64,000 nt of DNA from Methanolobus sp. (GCF_016278385.1 NZ_JADQBY010000002.1:73097-137096); one strand, 5' to 3'; numbered from the stretch's first letter, positions 45,051 through 54,015 are shown. The notes: generated from the sequence alone by a model not told the origin. Numbers and translations: made by a program.

Positions 45051-46268
45051 ATGTTGATCAATGCCGATCTTCACTTACATTCCAAATATTCAATGGCTTG
45101 TTCGAATAAAATGGAATTGCCAGTAATGGCAGAGGAAGCAGCAAAAAAGGGTGTGGATCTGGTTGCAACCGGAGACTGCACCCATCCCGAGTGGTTAAAA
45201 AACATCAAAAAGGCAGCTGCCGATGATGAGACCGTAACCATCGGGAAAACTAATTTTATAATAACTACTGAAATAGAGGACAGCAGCCGCGTACATCATC
45301 TTCTCCTCTTACCATCCATATCTAAAGCTGAAGAGCTTGCGGAAAGATTATCTAACTTCTGCGACCTCAAAATAGACGGAAGACCCACTGTCCGACTGAA
45401 TGGATGTGAGATTGCCGAGGTTGCAAAAGACATAGAAGCTCTTATTGGACCCTGTCATGCTTTTACTCCGTGGACCGCACTCTATGCATACCATGATTCT
45501 CTTAAGAGCTGTTATGGAGACATGACCGATTATATTTCATTCCTTGAACTTGGACTTAGCGCTGACAGTAACTATGCAGATAGGATTAAAGAACTTCATC
45601 GGCTCACTTTCCTTTCAAATTCCGATGCTCATTCTCCTTGGTCCAATAAGCTTGCAAGGGAATTTAACCAGATAAGTGTTCCAGAAGTCACATTTGAAGG
45701 ACTCAAAAAAGCAATTCTGAGGAAGGATGGATATAGAGTTACCTATAATGCCGGATTCTATCCACAGGAAGGAAAGTACAATGAATCCGCATGTATCAAA
45801 TGCTATACACACTACACACTTGAACAATGCCTTTCATCTAACTGGAAGTGTATCAATTGTGGAGGACTTATCAAGAAAGGCGTAAAGGACAGGGTAAACG
45901 AACTTGCTGATTTCGCCGAAGCAAAACACCCTGAGCACAGACCACCTTACGTTCACCTGATGCCACTGTCAGAGATCATCATGACGGCACTCGGGCATGC
46001 CAGTATTAATACCAAAGGCGTACATACTGCATGGAATGACCTGATATCAAGATACGGAAACGAATTGAATGTCCTCCAGAAAGCTGATATCAGTGATATG
46101 AACAAACTCGACAGACGTGTTGTAAATGCAATCCTTGCTTTCAGAGAGAAGAAACTTATTATCCACCCTGGTGGTGGTGGACAGTACGGAAGCATCGAGA
46201 TACCCCCGGAAACCCAGAACATCGAATATGAACACCAGAAGAAGCAGAGCTCACTTTTTGACTTCTAA
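45051..46268 (+). CDS. endoQ: Endonuclease Q (PHP-domain DNA repair nuclease)
   Basis: 405 residues. The PHP metal motif is NADLHLHSKYS, with later ligands in ATGDCTHPEW, HHLLLL, GPCHAFTPW and SNSDAHSPWS. A zinc finger (CIKC...CINCGG) and a C-terminal UvrD/HhH-like region follow. The final residues QSSLFDF form a PCNA-interacting peptide. EndoQ cuts 5-prime of deaminated bases such as uracil and hypoxanthine, and the P. furiosus enzyme works with PCNA. It lies 6 bp after the PAC2 gene. Confidence 0.92.
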   Translation: MLINADLHLHSKYSMACSNKMELPVMAEEAAKKGVDLVATGDCTHPEWLKNIKKAAADDETVTIGKTNFIITTEIEDSSRVHHLLLLPSISKAEELAERLSNFCDLKIDGRPTVRLNGCEIAEVAKDIEALIGPCHAFTPWTALYAYHDSLKSCYGDMTDYISFLELGLSADSNYADRIKELHRLTFLSNSDAHSPWSNKLAREFNQISVPEVTFEGLKKAILRKDGYRVTYNAGFYPQEGKYNESACIKCYTHYTLEQCLSSNWKCINCGGLIKKGVKDRVNELADFAEAKHPEHRPPYVHLMPLSEIIMTALGHASINTKGVHTAWNDLISRYGNELNVLQKADISDMNKLDRRVVNAILAFREKKLIIHPGGGGQYGSIEIPPETQNIEYEHQKKQSSLFDF

Positions 46269-46318
46269 ACCTAATCCTCGATACCTTTTTAAGAGATTAA
46301 GACCTTCAAATCCAATGT

Positions 46319-46432
46319 GCTGAGGTGGCAGAGCGGACTAATCCGTCGGCAAATGCCTCGGAGTCCAAACGCGACCGGCTCGAGACCGGTTTCTCCGGAA
46401 GGAGTGCTTGGGTTCGAATCCCAACCTCGGCG
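46319..46432 (+). tRNA. tRNA-Ser (anticodon CGA) with probable 28-nt intron in the D loop
   Basis: Acceptor arms GCTGAGG (46319-46325) and CCTCGGC (46425-46431) pair, with G73 as discriminator, a serine identity element in archaea. The anticodon arm is ACCGG-CTCGAGA-CCGGT (46374-46390), anticodon CGA. The type II variable arm is CTCCGGAAGGAG, and the T arm is TTGGG-TTCGAAT-CCCAA. The gene is 114 nt, about 28 too long, all between D and anticodon arms. A 4-bp helix GGAC/GTCC followed by bulge TAA and helix TCCG/CGGA, with AAA after GTCC, fits a relaxed splicing motif. Removing about 46341-46368 leaves 86 nt and a normal D arm with one A-C mismatch. No CCA is encoded; a T-run follows. Confidence 0.82.
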
Positions 46433-46740
46433 TCTTTTTTATAGTTGTATGAAATAAATATATTAACCGCATACTAAGTTCCCATAGTTATTAATAGAAT
46501 ATCATATAAAGAGAAATAAGAATCAAGTACATGGTGGATTCACCTAAATAATTTACATTCATGTCTAAAAGCGCAACTAACTGTTGGTTGGGACAACATA
46601 ATACAAGCGCTTAATATTAGTACTCATTTTCTGTGCTGTGATTTCAGCCTTCATCAATCAAAAATGGTGAAAAAGGAAGCTGAACGCTCATTACCACCCG
46701 AATAGATTAATATAATAAGGAATTTGTGAGTTAATGGAAA
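46433..46740 (+). other. Intergenic region before the PAS kinase
   Basis: 308 bp. A T-run after the tRNA is its terminator. A TATA-like ATCATATAAAG lies near 46500. AAGCGC (46569-46574) and GCGCTT (46607-46612) are inverted around a smaller hairpin. No ORF is supported. Confidence 0.4.
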
Positions 46741-48363
46741 ATGATAATAAATAATGAGAATCCAACCAATGAAAGTGATGATAGAAACCACCAGCCTACA
46801 AAAAAAGAACTGCATCAAAAAATAAAAGAGCTACAATCTCAATTAGAAGTATCACAATCCAGATTACAGGAAACAGAAGAATTTTATTCCGATCGACTGA
46901 ACAATCTCAACGATGTCCTTTTTGCAGTGGATATCGATGGCTATTTTACATATATCAACCCTGCAATCAAAAACATAACCGGCTACGGTGTTGAAGAAGT
47001 CCTTGGCACTCATTTTACAAAACATGTCCATCCTGATGACATTCCAGGTTTACTTGAAGATATTGAGAAAACCGTTGGTGGAGAACATAAACCATACATG
47101 TTCAGGATAGTCAAAAAGGATGGAAAAATAAGCTATGTGCACACTACATCCCAACCCATTTTCAAGAATGGAGAGTTCATAGGAATCAACGGCCTTATGA
47201 TTGATATCGCCAGGTTGAAACATGTGGAATTCAAACTCAAGAAAGAGAGAGATAGAGCACAGAAATACCTTGACATCGCAGGAGTCATCATCCTCGTTAC
47301 CGATAGAGAAGGTAAAATAAAGCTCATGAACAAAAAAGGATGTGAACTTTTTAATTGCAAGGAGCAAGACATAATTTCTAAAAACTGGTTTGATATCTCC
47401 TACCCGGAAAATACCAGGAACAAAATGAAAACAAATTATGCAAAACATATGGAAGGCAAAGCTGAACTACGTCCGTATTTTGAAGAATCGCTCCTGATAA
47501 AAAAAGAAGACAGAATCTTTGGATGGCACAATATTCTTCTTGAAGATGAAGACGGAAATATTAAAGGAGTTTTGTCCTCTGGAAACGATATAACAGAACA
47601 AAAGCATGCTGAAAAAGCACTTCTCCTTGCCAAACTAATATCAGATAATGCAACCCGTACAAAAAGTGAATTCCTTGCAATCATAAGCCATGAGCTGAGA
47701 ACACCACTCAATGCCATTTTGGGTTATTCAGATCTTCTTTACGAGGATCATTTTGGCGCCACAAACAATCAGCAGAAACAATATCTTGAAATTATCAAGC
47801 GCAGCGGCAATCGCCTGCTTCTTTTAATCAATTCCATGATAGAGCTTTCCGCCGCTGAAGAAGGGAAGATTGAACTTAACATAAAGAAGTTCTCGGTTCC
47901 TGTAATTATTAAAGACATAATGAATTCAACAATTCCAATGGCAAAAAATAAGAATATAAATATTGAGTTTGAAGTCGATGATAACATTAAGACCATGCAT
48001 GCCGACAAGAACAAAATGAAAGTTATCTTTTATAACCTTATAAGTAATGCCATTAAATTTACCCCCGAGTGTGGAGACATCAAGATCAGTATCACTCAAA
48101 ACGAAGGAATGTTAAATGTGTCAGTAAAAGACAATGGTATTGGAATTGAAAAAAATGATATCGGGAAACTATTCAAGCCTTTTTCTCAATTAGATTCCAC
48201 ACTCACTAGAAGGTTTGAAGGAGTAGGACTTGGACTTATGATAGTAAAGGAATTTGTCAAAATGCATGGAGGAAAAATAGATGTTGAAAGTGAGATCAAC
48301 AAAGGCAGTAATTTTATCTTTATGATCCCTATGAACCCTGAACAACAATCAGACACTTTTTAA
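46741..48363 (+). CDS. Cytoplasmic PAS-PAS sensor histidine kinase
   Basis: 540 residues, no membrane segments. An N-terminal coiled coil (~18-52) leads into PAS1 (~57-165, LFAVDIDGYFTYINPAIKNITGY) and PAS2 (~172-290, VIILVTDREGKIKLMNKKG). HisKA (FLAIISHELRTPLNAILGY) and HATPase_c (FYNLISNAIKFTPE, DNGIGIEKNDI, GVGLGLMIV) follow. It autophosphorylates on the HisKA histidine in response to a cytoplasmic cue; PAS1 resembles haem- or flavin-type PAS only loosely. No regulator is adjacent on the same strand. The upstream ATG at 46734 gives only a five-codon ORF. Confidence 0.9.
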   Translation: MIINNENPTNESDDRNHQPTKKELHQKIKELQSQLEVSQSRLQETEEFYSDRLNNLNDVLFAVDIDGYFTYINPAIKNITGYGVEEVLGTHFTKHVHPDDIPGLLEDIEKTVGGEHKPYMFRIVKKDGKISYVHTTSQPIFKNGEFIGINGLMIDIARLKHVEFKLKKERDRAQKYLDIAGVIILVTDREGKIKLMNKKGCELFNCKEQDIISKNWFDISYPENTRNKMKTNYAKHMEGKAELRPYFEESLLIKKEDRIFGWHNILLEDEDGNIKGVLSSGNDITEQKHAEKALLLAKLISDNATRTKSEFLAIISHELRTPLNAILGYSDLLYEDHFGATNNQQKQYLEIIKRSGNRLLLLINSMIELSAAEEGKIELNIKKFSVPVIIKDIMNSTIPMAKNKNINIEFEVDDNIKTMHADKNKMKVIFYNLISNAIKFTPECGDIKISITQNEGMLNVSVKDNGIGIEKNDIGKLFKPFSQLDSTLTRRFEGVGLGLMIVKEFVKMHGGKIDVESEINKGSNFIFMIPMNPEQQSDTF

Positions 48364-48429
48364 TTTAGCTTGCAGTTTTATATGAAAGCGGTTTAGCATG
48401 TTATTGTCACAATAATCCTCAGACATACT

Positions 48430-50172
48430 TCATTTTTTCATCAGTGTAAACACAAAAGTACTTCCCTTATAGGGAGCACTGCTCACCGAAATAGTTCCAC
48501 CCTGGCCTTCAATAATACCTTTGACAATTGATAGACCAAGACCACTCCCACCAAACTTTCGTGTTGATGTACTATCTATCTGGTAAAATTTATCAAATAT
48601 ATTATCAAGTTCCTCAGGACTCATGCCAATACCATTATCACCAATACTTACCCTTACACTAGAACCTTCATCCATAACATCAATTGTTATTCTGCCATTC
48701 CTCTTGCTGAATTTAACGGCATTATTCAGAAGATTAACAAATACCTGTACAAGTTTATCTTTATCAGTATTTACAAATGAAAGGTCCGTTGGCATGTTAA
48801 GGGACACTGTCATCCTCTTGTCCTTTAGATACTTGTCAACCATTTCAAGAGAAATATTGATCGTATCTTCAAGGTCAACCAGTTCCCTGTTGAATTTTAT
48901 ACGATTTGATTCAATTCTGGAAATATCGAGAAGATCATCAATCATACGCGCTTGACGATCAATATTACGAATAATAATATCAAGCATCTGACGCCTGATT
49001 GAAGAATCACATGAATCATTTTCCAGCAAAAAATCCCCTGATGTTTTTATGGCAGTCAGTGGAGTTTTAAGCTCGTGGGAAACTATAGATAAAAATTCAT
49101 TCTTTAGCCTGTCAAGCTCCTTAAGTTTCCGGTTTGCTGCTATCAGTGAATCATTCGAGTCTTTAAGCTCCTGGGTTTTTAAATCGACTTCCTTCTCAAG
49201 GCTCTTGCTCCAGCTAAAAAGAATAACAACTACAAAAGAACTCACAAATATGATGCAAAGAACCGAAACAATTGACACAATAAGCAGCTTCAAGTAAACT
49301 GACACAATTAGCCTGTCAATTTCAGAGGAAGGAGTGTTAATTGCCAGTGACCATTTCTGATTGTACCAGCTAATAGGAGAATAAGACACAAGTCTTTCCT
49401 CAACGATAGTACCATTTTCAAGGACAAAATACTTACCATATCCTTCTGCTCCACTTACCTGTTTTGAAATTATATCAACCAGGCCTGAAGAATTTGAAGC
49501 CATGAGCTCTGAATAATTGACTCCCCTTTTATAGTCCCATGATTCGTCATATAGCAACCTGCCACTCCCATCAAGCATATATGAATAACTTGATGAGTTA
49601 GAACCCACCATATACCTGCTTTTAAGGTCAGACTCCTGAATAATAGCAATAAAAGCTCCCTTGAACTCATCATCTTCATAAACAGGAAGCCAGATGAAGG
49701 AACCATAATTTCCTTCCGTGAGCCTCAGAGGATCTGTAATATAAGCTTCACCTGAATCCTTTATCCATTCAAAGGCACTATACTGGTTAGCTTCATACAG
49801 GTTTAAACCAACAGGAACATTCTCTTCTGGATAACCTGAAATTATTGTTCCATTCTCTGCCACATATTCAACCACATAGAACATACCAGCAATATCATAG
49901 ACCCTTTTGAGATTCGATTGGAAGTTATCGGGCGGAATGCCTGCATCAGCTTTTGCAATAACCTCCAGTAGCAATACTTTTTCGTTAAGGGTCCTTTCCA
50001 GGCTGTTAGCAATCTGACGTGTCAGCAAAAGTTGTTGATTCTGGTACTGCTCTTCAACAACAGACCTGATCTCTATATTCGTCTTAAGCCACAGGAAAAA
50101 TATTGAACTTATTAAAAGTAAGACTACTATAGCAAAAAGAACTAGATTCCACCTGCTTTTCCGGTCCCACAT
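48430..50172 (-). CDS. Cache-domain membrane histidine kinase
   Basis: 580 residues. Membrane helices lie at ~9-28 and ~290-315, enclosing an extracytoplasmic dCache-like domain (~30-285) with FYVVEYVAENGTIISGYPE and YMLDGSGRLLYD. A coiled coil leads to HisKA (FLSIVSHELKTPLTAIKTSG) and HATPase_c (FVNLLNNAVKFSK, GDNGIGMSPEEL, GSGLGLSIV). Cache domains bind small ligands such as amino or organic acids. The response-regulator gene lies 14 bp upstream on the same strand and is the likely partner. Confidence 0.9.
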   Translation of the reverse strand: MWDRKSRWNLVLFAIVVLLLISSIFFLWLKTNIEIRSVVEEQYQNQQLLLTRQIANSLERTLNEKVLLLEVIAKADAGIPPDNFQSNLKRVYDIAGMFYVVEYVAENGTIISGYPEENVPVGLNLYEANQYSAFEWIKDSGEAYITDPLRLTEGNYGSFIWLPVYEDDEFKGAFIAIIQESDLKSRYMVGSNSSSYSYMLDGSGRLLYDESWDYKRGVNYSELMASNSSGLVDIISKQVSGAEGYGKYFVLENGTIVEERLVSYSPISWYNQKWSLAINTPSSEIDRLIVSVYLKLLIVSIVSVLCIIFVSSFVVVILFSWSKSLEKEVDLKTQELKDSNDSLIAANRKLKELDRLKNEFLSIVSHELKTPLTAIKTSGDFLLENDSCDSSIRRQMLDIIIRNIDRQARMIDDLLDISRIESNRIKFNRELVDLEDTINISLEMVDKYLKDKRMTVSLNMPTDLSFVNTDKDKLVQVFVNLLNNAVKFSKRNGRITIDVMDEGSSVRVSIGDNGIGMSPEELDNIFDKFYQIDSTSTRKFGGSGLGLSIVKGIIEGQGGTISVSSAPYKGSTFVFTLMKK

Positions 50173-50186
50173 GATAAAATTAAAAT

Positions 50187-50699
50187 TTACCCCTGACTTC
50201 TTCTCAGAACCATTTTTATGCGTGCTTTCAGTTCTTTCAAGTTGAAGGGTTTGGTTACATAATCATCTGCACCTAATTCGATGCCTTCCACCTTATCAGT
50301 TACTTGACCTCGTGCAGTGAGCATAATAATAGGAATATGACTGTACATTGGATCCAATTTAAGATGTTTGCATACTTCAAAGCCATCCATCTCAGGAATC
50401 ATAAGATCAAGAAGTATTACATCAGGAATCTCTGAATATACTTTTTCTATAGCCTCGTACCCATCTTTTGCTTCTGAAACATTATATCCTTCAGCCTCAA
50501 GTGCTATTTTCAGAGAAAGCAAAGCATCCATTTCGTCATCGACAATGAGAACTTTCTGCCTTGTATCAGACATACTTTTCAATGCCTCTTTAACCAGGGA
50601 TTCGGAAATTGATAAATTTTCAGCGATTTCCTTCGTAGTTATACCGGGGTTTTCCTCAAGAAGAGAAAGAATTTTACCGCTAGTCTTTTCTGTATGCAT
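50187..50699 (-). CDS. Response regulator with N-terminal helix-turn-helix
   Basis: 170 residues. Residues ~1-43 form a small winged-helix-like segment (TTKEIAENLSISESLVKEALK). The REC domain occupies ~48-168, with acidic pocket VDDE, phospho-acceptor D98 in LLDLMIPEMDG, the switch T in IIMLTARG and K in YVTKPFN. The HTH-before-REC order is the reverse of most output regulators. AGGTAGA precedes the ATG. It is paired with the Cache kinase downstream (gap 14 bp). Confidence 0.88.
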   Translation of the reverse strand: MHTEKTSGKILSLLEENPGITTKEIAENLSISESLVKEALKSMSDTRQKVLIVDDEMDALLSLKIALEAEGYNVSEAKDGYEAIEKVYSEIPDVILLDLMIPEMDGFEVCKHLKLDPMYSHIPIIMLTARGQVTDKVEGIELGADDYVTKPFNLKELKARIKMVLRRSQG

Positions 50700-50850
50700 A
50701 ATAATTCTACCTGAAACAAGCTTATGAAATATAGAAGTACGATATTATTAAAACCTTTCCAAATATGACAGGGTTTCTGTTTTTGTAAACGACTTATCCA
50801 ATAAAAGAAAATCTTATAAGCCATAACAGAATATATAATCAAGATAATAA

Positions 50851-51132
50851 ATGGATAACCTGGAAGAGATTTTTGGAAAAACTGCCCAGATGACGGTTCT
50901 TAAGAACCTTATAGCGCACAAGGATGAATCGACATATCTTTCAGGAATTGCCGACGAAACCGGACTGTCCCATTCCAGCGTTGCAAGAGTGATTACACCA
51001 TTAATAAAAAGTAATGTTGTTATTGAAAAGCCCCTTGGCAAGCAAATAAGAACATTTAAATTAAACCTCGAAAATGAAAAAACAAGACTCATACTTGAAT
51101 TTTATAACAATATTAACAATGTAGAGAGTTAA
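50851..51132 (+). CDS. Winged-helix transcriptional regulator (93 aa)
   Basis: 93 residues with one winged helix: LKNLIAHKDESTYLSGIADETGLSHSSVARVITPLIKSN and a short wing (VIEKPLGKQIRTFKLN). It is divergent from the response regulator and converges with the membrane protein at 51129, overlapping it by 4 bp. It could act locally, on the kinase/regulator pair. No ligand domain is present. Confidence 0.75.
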   Translation: MDNLEEIFGKTAQMTVLKNLIAHKDESTYLSGIADETGLSHSSVARVITPLIKSNVVIEKPLGKQIRTFKLNLENEKTRLILEFYNNINNVES

Positions 51133-51776
51133 AATTGTGCATCCGCAATAAAATGTACCTCTTTATGCACAATCTGTTCGGACCCCAACATCTTTTTTGC
51201 AAAATTTGCTTCCAGGTATGCAAGCAAATTCAACAAATGCATGGACCCAAGCCCCACAAATGTTCCGGCAATAGATATCATTATTGATTCCAGTAAAGAG
51301 TCAGCTGAACCAGTACCAATGACATAAAGAAGTGGATCTATTAGCATTCCCAGACTCAATGCCACAAGGAACAGCATTATTGTAAGTGAGATAATTCCTA
51401 TCGGGAATTTCAACAGCAGAAATAAAAGAGATTTCCAGGTAACCGGATTCTTTAACCTGAATGAAATTCTTTCAATTATATTTTTTTTGTCAGAGGGAGC
51501 TAAATACAGTTCTGGAATATCAATACCAAGTAACCATATAGCCATCTGGCGCTCAAAGGATGCTATCTCCCACCATGCAAGAAAAACAATAATGAGTAAT
51601 GGAAGACCTATCCACATTAGCAATAAACTGAAACCCAGTGACAAACCAGTTACAAGGAATGCAAAATAAGCCGTACCAAGTGGAAATGAGAATAACAGAT
51701 ATAATAGATTCATATATGTCTGCTTCTCAAAAGCAACATTTGCGAATTCATGTAGAATTGTCCCCATTTCACCCAT
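51129..51776 (-). CDS. Membrane protein resembling the archaeal/bacterial Sensor domain family
   Basis: 215 residues with paired hydrophobic segments at ~20-75 and ~120-190. The arrangement (LLYLLFSFPLGTAYFAFLVTGLSLGFSLL, then WWEIASFERQMAIWLLGI, then a second such unit) fits the putative sensor-domain family often seen fused to kinases. Here it stands alone. The C-terminus is cytoplasmic. The link with the adjacent two-component genes is suggestive only. Confidence 0.6.
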   Translation of the reverse strand: MGEMGTILHEFANVAFEKQTYMNLLYLLFSFPLGTAYFAFLVTGLSLGFSLLLMWIGLPLLIIVFLAWWEIASFERQMAIWLLGIDIPELYLAPSDKKNIIERISFRLKNPVTWKSLLFLLLKFPIGIISLTIMLFLVALSLGMLIDPLLYVIGTGSADSLLESIMISIAGTFVGLGSMHLLNLLAYLEANFAKKMLGSEQIVHKEVHFIADAQF

Positions 51777-51873
51777 TATTTTTCCCCTATGTAATCGAAT
51801 ATATGTCTTTAATTTATTAAGTCCGGATTTTACCAGACATATTATACCTAATACCGTTTTTTAGTGTTGGATT

Positions 51874-52159
51874 CTACTTAATGTAAAGATGGGATTCATG
51901 CACCATTGCATCATCAGGAGAAAGTATGCCCATGACTTCCACTGCGTTTTTGTAATCAAAGATAAACGAATCTCCATAATCTATTTTGATTGATACAGCA
52001 TCACATGACTGTAACCTATAGTCTTGATTTAACCCGTGCACCCACATATTCACAAATCTAAACCGAAAATGGCTCATAACCCATAATATTTAACTGTGAT
52101 ATAACTGCCAAAATCTGTGCCATGAAAGAAGCACTTACCGTTGTTACATGAACTAAATA
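51874..52159 (-). pseudogene. Decayed N-terminal fragment of a COG1361-like surface protein
   Basis: Reading frames on this strand contain pieces matching the intact gene at 55246-56478. GYEPFSV then a stop then ICEYVGARVK corresponds to KYEPIPAEIGEYVTVWVK. After a frameshift, SIKIDYGDSFIFDY and GILSPDDA correspond to SIKIVPDYPFSID and GILSPDNA. The signal peptide and everything after ~120 residues are gone. It lies directly behind the decayed ATPase, as in the intact operon. Confidence 0.8.
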
Positions 52160-52609
52160 GCACAATGATTTACTAACACCCTCAATAAATTCCACTTTTG
52201 GGAGGTCATTGAGACCTACCATATTCAGCAGGTCTCGTACCCTTACGGAGGAATCAGCTCCCTTCTTTGCGTTGGAATATACCAGCAGCGTTACATTTTC
52301 ATAGGCGCTTGGACGTGGGATGAGATTGAAGTTATGGAACACAAAACCAATTTCAATACCTCTGAGCTCCTCAAACTCATTACCCGTTATGACGCTGGTA
52401 TCTCTCCCCATTAGAGTGACCTTGCCCTCGGCCAATCTGTCCAGCCATCCTATCATGTTCATCAGTGTATTTTTTCCTGTTCCAGATGGAATCATGATGG
52501 CAACAAGTTTTCCGTTTTTAGTACACAGATCACTTCCATGGAGAATAGGCACTCCTGTACCACCAAGGAGATAGCTCTTTTCCAAACCTGTGATATCAAT
52601 AACGTTGCC
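52160..52609 (-). pseudogene. Decayed ABC-transporter ATPase
   Basis: The first ~140 residues align with the ATPase at 56488-57213. Walker A is altered to IPSGTGKNTLMNMIG (intact: GPSGSGKSTLMNMIG), and GLEIGFIFQNFNLVPR appears as GIEIGFVFHNFNLIPR, so the Q-loop glutamine is lost. The LSGGQ signature and Walker B are missing, and the frame fuses into the remnant of the surface-protein gene. Boundaries are approximate. A functional ATPase is excluded. Confidence 0.85.
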
Positions 52610-52669
52610 ACCATCAAATACACAACTATTGTAAGCTGCCATTTGTACACACATTGTATATTCCAACTT

Positions 52670-52683
52670 GACGATATATCGTC
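52670..52683. repeat. Perfect 14-bp palindrome upstream of the decayed ATPase
   Basis: GACGATATATCGTC. Its position, just before a former operon start, suggests an old operator. Its sequence differs from the palindrome before the intact ATPase (57233-57246). Confidence 0.35.
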
Positions 52684-52798
52684 GGACCAGTCAATGCATC
52701 GCAATTACTTAAACGTTTCGATTCATCGACTTATCTGGCGGTGCTTTATGCAACCCTACATACCTTTTTAAAAAAAAGACTTTCATCTGGAAGCAAAA

Positions 52799-54013
52799 TC
52801 ATTCATGCCGGAGCGCTTCAACAGGATTAAGATTTGCCGCCTTGTTGGCCGGATAGACCCCGGCAACCAGACCGACTATCACAGATATGAAAAATCCAAT
52901 AAAAATGAGATAAAATGGGAACACTGGCGGAATATCCAGATATACTTCTACAAGATAGGAACCAACAAGACCCATGAGTGTTCCAAGAATACCACCAATC
53001 ACCCCTACTATAATAGATTCTAAAATGAAAAGCACAAGTATGCCGGATCTGGTGAATCCCAGTGATTTCAAAAGACCGATCTCACGGGTTCTTTCAGTAA
53101 CTGTAACCAACATTATGTTCATAATACCTATGGAACCAACTATGAGAGCCACAACAGCCACAAGGGTGATCAGTATTGTCAGTGATTGTGCAAGGGCATC
53201 CAGCTGATCGATTATTTCAGCCTGGTTGAAAATCCGATATGGTTTAGCATCGTCATTCTCAAGGTCCCTTGTAGGCACACCCAGTGACCTTGCAAGACGT
53301 TTGTCCACTTCGTCAGAAACCTCCTTTACAGATTCTGCACTTCCCGTCTTCGCGGAAAAACCTCCATAATCTGTGACATTAAGCATTTCATTCAGTGTTT
53401 TTATGGGGGCATATATAGCAACATCGCGATCTGGTCCGCCAGTTACAAAAGTATTATCTTCACTTGCAAGTATGCCTTTCACCCGGAATTTTTGAGTTAC
53501 ACTGGTCCCATCAGCCCTTTTTATGGTTATATCCACATAATTCTTGATAGAGATATCCTTATCAAACTTCTCTTCTGCTACATCTTTTCCCAGAACTGCT
53601 ACGTATTTGTCCTTATCTGAAAGGAAATTTCCGTCTTCAACATCCAGATTGGATATGTACTGGGCATCCTCGCCCACACCCTGAACATCTATCTGCCGGG
53701 TTGCCGACAGGTATGTAACCGCCGCAGTTTGCTGGTTAAAAGGAGAAACCCCATCTATACCCGGAGTATTCCTGATCAGTTCCAGTTCAGTGTCATAAAA
53801 GATATTTACATCCTGACTATATATTATAATGAAATTTGAACCGAGGGAGCTAAGCTCATCTGTGAAATATTGATTGAAACTTGCACCAAGGGAAACGTTT
53901 GCCACAACTGCAGCAACACCGATGATTATCCCCAGTGCTGTAAGGGTTGAACGCATTTTGGCACTGCCAATACTACCAAGAGCAATAGCAAATGCCTGTT
54001 TTAAGTCTATCAT
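52799..54013 (-). CDS. MacB/FtsX-type ABC permease, paralog B
   Basis: 404 residues. The N-terminal membrane helix (ALGIIIGVAAVVANVSLGASF) is followed by an extracytoplasmic MacB-like periplasmic core domain (~45-265). The FtsX domain has three further helices (SIGIMNIMLVTVTERTREIGLLKSLGFT and the final YPANKAANLNPVEALRHE). It is about as similar to paralog A next to it as tandem duplicates usually are (shared GSNFIIIYSQ/GSNFIVIYSQ and IDVQGV/IDIQGV). It probably forms a heterodimer with A driven by the ATPase at 56.5 kb. The role may be lipoprotein or peptide handling rather than pumping. Confidence 0.88.
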   Translation of the reverse strand: MIDLKQAFAIALGSIGSAKMRSTLTALGIIIGVAAVVANVSLGASFNQYFTDELSSLGSNFIIIYSQDVNIFYDTELELIRNTPGIDGVSPFNQQTAAVTYLSATRQIDVQGVGEDAQYISNLDVEDGNFLSDKDKYVAVLGKDVAEEKFDKDISIKNYVDITIKRADGTSVTQKFRVKGILASEDNTFVTGGPDRDVAIYAPIKTLNEMLNVTDYGGFSAKTGSAESVKEVSDEVDKRLARSLGVPTRDLENDDAKPYRIFNQAEIIDQLDALAQSLTILITLVAVVALIVGSIGIMNIMLVTVTERTREIGLLKSLGFTRSGILVLFILESIIVGVIGGILGTLMGLVGSYLVEVYLDIPPVFPFYLIFIGFFISVIVGLVAGVYPANKAANLNPVEALRHE

Positions 54014-54015
54014 GC

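Noticed and set aside
46360-46373. AGTCCAA in the tRNA gene read as a tRNA-Trp (CCA) anticodon loop
   Set aside because: No matching anticodon stem exists there, and the acceptor, discriminator and long variable arm are those of tRNA-Ser; CTCGAGA has a perfect 5-bp stem.
46569-46612. AAGCGC/GCGCTT inverted repeat as a small RNA gene
   Set aside because: The arms are only 6 bp and 32 nt apart, and no adjacent terminator was seen; mentioned only in the intergenic entry.
52058-52666. Continuous 202-codon ORF that might be annotated as an ABC ATPase
   Set aside because: It lacks the signature motif and Walker B and joins two different degraded genes, so it is listed as pseudogenes.
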